Assembly (NCBI GenBank): GCA_004535795.1
Contig: SPIA01000001.1
Coordinates: 755,659 to 819,658, forward strand
Length of the DNA stretch: 64,000 nucleotides
Source of the DNA: Gammaproteobacteria bacterium LSUCC0057
GTDB taxonomy: Bacteria > Pseudomonadota > Gammaproteobacteria > Pseudomonadales > Porticoccaceae
Reading direction: 5' to 3'
The position numbers were made by a program, and so were the translations under genes. How positions within the stretch are numbered: position 1 is the stretch's first letter; each line of letters begins with the position of its first letter. The notes below the pieces were generated by a model, which had not been told where the DNA came from, made no database searches, and was given only the letters and a program-made list of their open reading frames with translations. This document shows, one piece after another, positions 61,728 through 64,000 of this stretch.

Positions 61728-64000
61728 TTAGGCCTGCAATGGGTCAATTTTGTCGGCGTCAATCGCCAACTTCTTGAGCGCTTTGACAACGACCGCCATG
61801 TCGATTTCGCCACTGTCGGCGAGCTGGCGCAGTGCGGCAACCACTATGTAACGGCGATCGACCTCAAAGAAGCTGCGCAGCGCCTCGCGGCTATCGCTGC
61901 GCCCATAGCCGTCGGTGCCCAACACATGCAGCGGTCGGTCAATAAAGGCGCGCAACTGCTCGCCGTGGTTTTTCATGTAGTCGGTGGCAATCACCACCGG
62001 GCCATCGTGGCCATCGAGCTGCTCAGCCAAGTAACTGCGTTTGGCCGGCTCGCCGGGGTGGAGCAGATTCCAGCGCGCTGCGGCTTGGCCGTCGCGGGTC
62101 AGCTGATTGACACTGGTCAAGCTCCAAATATCGGCGCTCACCTGATAGTCGCGCTTGAGAATCTTGGCCGCCTCGCGGACTTCGTTGAGGATCGTTCCCG
62201 AGCCCATCAGCTGAACACGCAGCTTGCCGTTACCGCCCTTTTCAAACAGGTAACCACCCCGAATGATGCCCTCTGCAACTGCATCGCGATCACCCTCCGG
62301 CAGTGCCGGATGGGCGTAGTTCTCATTCATGGTAGTGATGTAGTAGAAGCAGTTCTCACCGTTTTCAAACATCCGCTCGACACCATCGCGAACAATCACC
62401 GCCAACTCGTAGCTGTAGGCCGGATCGTAACTGCGGCAGTTGGGGATGGTGTTGGCGAGCAGATGGCTGTGGCCGTCTTGGTGCTGCAAACCCTCACCGT
62501 TGAGAGTGGTGCGCCCGGCGGTGGCACCGATTAGGAAGCCGCGCGCCTGGCTGTCACCGGCCGCCCAGGCGAGGTCGCCAATGCGCTGAAAGCCAAACAT
62601 CGAGTAGAAGATGTAAAACGGAATCATCGGACAGCTGCTGGTGCTATAAGCGGTTGCCAATGCGATCCACGCCGACATCGCACCGGCCTCGTTGATGCCC
62701 TCTTCGAGGATGACGCCCTTTTTATCCTCTTTGTAGTACATGATCTGGTCGCGGTCGTGCGGTACGTACTGCTGGCCGGCCGAGGAGTAGATACCGAGTT
62801 GGCGGAACATCCCCTCCATGCCAAAGGTGCGCGCCTCGTCGGGTACAATCGGCACTACCCGCGGGCCAATTTGCTTGTCTTTAATGAGGTTGGCGAGCAC
62901 CCGAACAAACGCCATGGTGGTGGAGATTTCGCGCTCGCCACTGCTCTCGAGCTGCTTGGCAAACGCCTCCAGCGGCGGTGCCGGCAGCGGCTGCAGAGTG
63001 TTATTGCGGGCCGGCAGCGGTCCGCCGAGCGCCTCGCGGCGGCGACGCAGGTAGGCCATCTCTGGGCTATCTGCCGGCGGTTTGTAAAACGGCAGGCTCT
63101 CCAACTGATCGTCGGCGACCGGAATACCGAAGCGGTCGCGGAAGCTGCGCAGACTCTCGATATCGAGCTTTTTAATCGAGTGGGTGTCATTGGCCGCCTC
63201 ACCCGAAGCACCGAGCCCATAGCCTTTTACAGTCTGGGCCAGAATGACGGTCGGCTGACCCTTGTGGGCAACCGCTTCGGCATAGGCTGCGTAGACCTTA
63301 TAGGGGTCGTGACCGCCGCGATTGAGATACATAATCTGTTCGTCGGTCATGTCTGCAACGAGCTCCAACAGCTCGGGGTACTTGCCGAAGAAGTGCTCGC
63401 GGGTGTAGGCGCCGCCGTTAAATTTGTAGTTCTGCAGTTCGCCGTCGCAGACCTCATCCATACGCTTGGCCAGCAAGCCGGTCTTGTCCTTCTCGAGCAG
63501 CGCATCCCAGTGGCGGCCCCAGATCACTTTGATCACATTCCAGCCGGCACCGCGGAACACCCCTTCCAGCTCTTGAATAATTTTGCCGTTGCCGCGCACC
63601 GGGCCGTCGAGACGCTGCAGATTACAGTTGACGACAAATATCAGATTCTCCAGATTCTCGCGCCCGGCCAGTGCGATTGCGCCCAAGCTCTCCGGCTCAT
63701 CGGTCTCGCCGTCACCCAAGAACGCCCACACCTTGCGATCGCCACGGGCGACCATATCGCGCGCCGACAGGTAGCGCATCACGTGGGCCTGGTAGATGGC
63801 TTGAATGGGGCCTAGCCCCATCGATACTGTGGGGAACTGCCAGTAGTCGGGCATCAACCACGGGTGCGGGTAGGAGCTCAACCCGTTGCCATCCACCTCG
63901 CGGCGGAAGTTGTTGAGCTGATCTTCGCTGAGGCGACCCTCGAGGAACGAACGGGCGTACATGCCGGGCGCGCTGTGCCCCTGGAAAAATACCAAGTCGC
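61728..64000 (-). CDS. aceE: Pyruvate dehydrogenase E1 (homodimeric type), 3' part
   Basis: The gene is cut by the right window edge; about 757 C-terminal residues are visible of a usual total near 885. It is the ThDP-dependent decarboxylase of the PDH complex. The ThDP/Mg motif is FLGDGETDEPESLGAI, ending in the expected Asn (VVNCNLQRLDG). Other blocks are YKFNGGAYTREHFFGKYPEL, ILAQTVKGYGLG, and EGINEAGAMSAWIALATAYS with MIPFYIFYSMFGFQR. The frame is open to base 64000. aceF follows. Confidence 0.97.
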   Translation of the reverse strand, partial: DLVFFQGHSAPGMYARSFLEGRLSEDQLNNFRREVDGNGLSSYPHPWLMPDYWQFPTVSMGLGPIQAIYQAHVMRYLSARDMVARGDRKVWAFLGDGETDEPESLGAIALAGRENLENLIFVVNCNLQRLDGPVRGNGKIIQELEGVFRGAGWNVIKVIWGRHWDALLEKDKTGLLAKRMDEVCDGELQNYKFNGGAYTREHFFGKYPELLELVADMTDEQIMYLNRGGHDPYKVYAAYAEAVAHKGQPTVILAQTVKGYGLGASGEAANDTHSIKKLDIESLRSFRDRFGIPVADDQLESLPFYKPPADSPEMAYLRRRREALGGPLPARNNTLQPLPAPPLEAFAKQLESSGEREISTTMAFVRVLANLIKDKQIGPRVVPIVPDEARTFGMEGMFRQLGIYSSAGQQYVPHDRDQIMYYKEDKKGVILEEGINEAGAMSAWIALATAYSTSSCPMIPFYIFYSMFGFQRIGDLAWAAGDSQARGFLIGATAGRTTLNGEGLQHQDGHSHLLANTIPNCRSYDPAYSYELAVIVRDGVERMFENGENCFYYITTMNENYAHPALPEGDRDAVAEGIIRGGYLFEKGGNGKLRVQLMGSGTILNEVREAAKILKRDYQVSADIWSLTSVNQLTRDGQAAARWNLLHPGEPAKRSYLAEQLDGHDGPVVIATDYMKNHGEQLRAFIDRPLHVLGTDGYGRSDSREALRSFFEVDRRYIVVAALRQLADSGEIDMAVVVKALKKLAIDADKIDPLQA

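Overview
The window is a 64 kb piece of a GC-rich gammaproteobacterial chromosome. Three gene orders, as I remember them from Pseudomonas and its relatives, support this: ftsK-lolA-rarA-crcB-serS-cysG, aspS-ruvCAB-ybgC-tolQRAB-pal-cpoB-queE-queC-tRNA-Lys, and dapA-bamC-MBL hydrolase. With FabV, RsmJ, CmoM, LpxL and a homodimeric-type pyruvate dehydrogenase, this points to a Pseudomonadales/Cellvibrionales-type bacterium, probably aquatic. The species cannot be named from the sequence alone. Almost all of the window is tightly packed housekeeping DNA, with many 1-14 bp overlaps between consecutive genes.

Layout. 1-6956: 3' end of ftsK, lolA, rarA, fluoride channel crcB, serS, cysG, glutathione reductase. 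6953-10496: a polyamine (gamma-glutamyl-putrescine type) locus, with a TetR regulator and an FAD oxidase facing a glutamine-synthetase-like ligase across a promoter region carrying repeated operator-like palindromes. 10497-13851: a lone tyrosine recombinase and a TPR/GT41 (OGT-like) glycosyltransferase. 14069-17330: Prc protease, then an ECF sigma factor with a small membrane protein that is probably its anti-sigma partner. 17386-20987: etfA, etfB and ETF-ubiquinone oxidoreductase. 21029-24399: DUF1285/TetR pair, tRNA-Pro(CGG), purEK. 24500-25749: SbtA/SbtB-like bicarbonate transporter and PII-like regulator. 25750-29207: a structured intergenic region, then an EmrAB-like pump with a MarR regulator. 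29264-38264: tRNA-Lys, queC, queE, the whole Tol-Pal cluster, ybgC, ruvBAC and a small acidic-tailed protein. 38306-41755: aspS, an FmdB-like zinc ribbon, an HU-family protein with a histone-H1-like tail, a HIT protein. 41891-46970: proS, D-amino-acid transaminase and alanine racemase, ubiX, a nitrilase-family amidase. 47167-52967: J-domain membrane protein, Atm1-type ABC exporter, cmoM, dps, dapE, rsmJ. 52968-53353: an AT-rich gap with four DnaA-box-like 9-mers. 53354-58320: MBL hydrolase, bamC, dapA, lpxL, fabV. 58537-64000: a DUF482 acyltransferase-like protein, a glyoxalase-like protein, aceF, and aceE cut by the window edge.

The genes serve envelope maintenance (Tol-Pal, BamC, LolA, LpxL, Prc, D-Ala supply, DapA/DapE), translation and tRNA modification (three aminoacyl-tRNA synthetases, QueC/QueE, CmoM, RsmJ), genome maintenance (FtsK, RarA, RuvABC) and central or redox metabolism (PDH, ETF, Gor, CysG). 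No CRISPR array, insertion sequence, prophage, toxin-antitoxin pair or clear defence island was seen.

The least ordinary signals are the DnaA-box/AT-rich region near 53.1-53.3 kb; a folded, attC-like inverted repeat at 25771-25843; the recombinase/GT41 pair at 10.5-13.9 kb; the paired operators in front of the polyamine ligase; and the H1-tailed HU protein. All calls come from reading the sequence; no database search was run.
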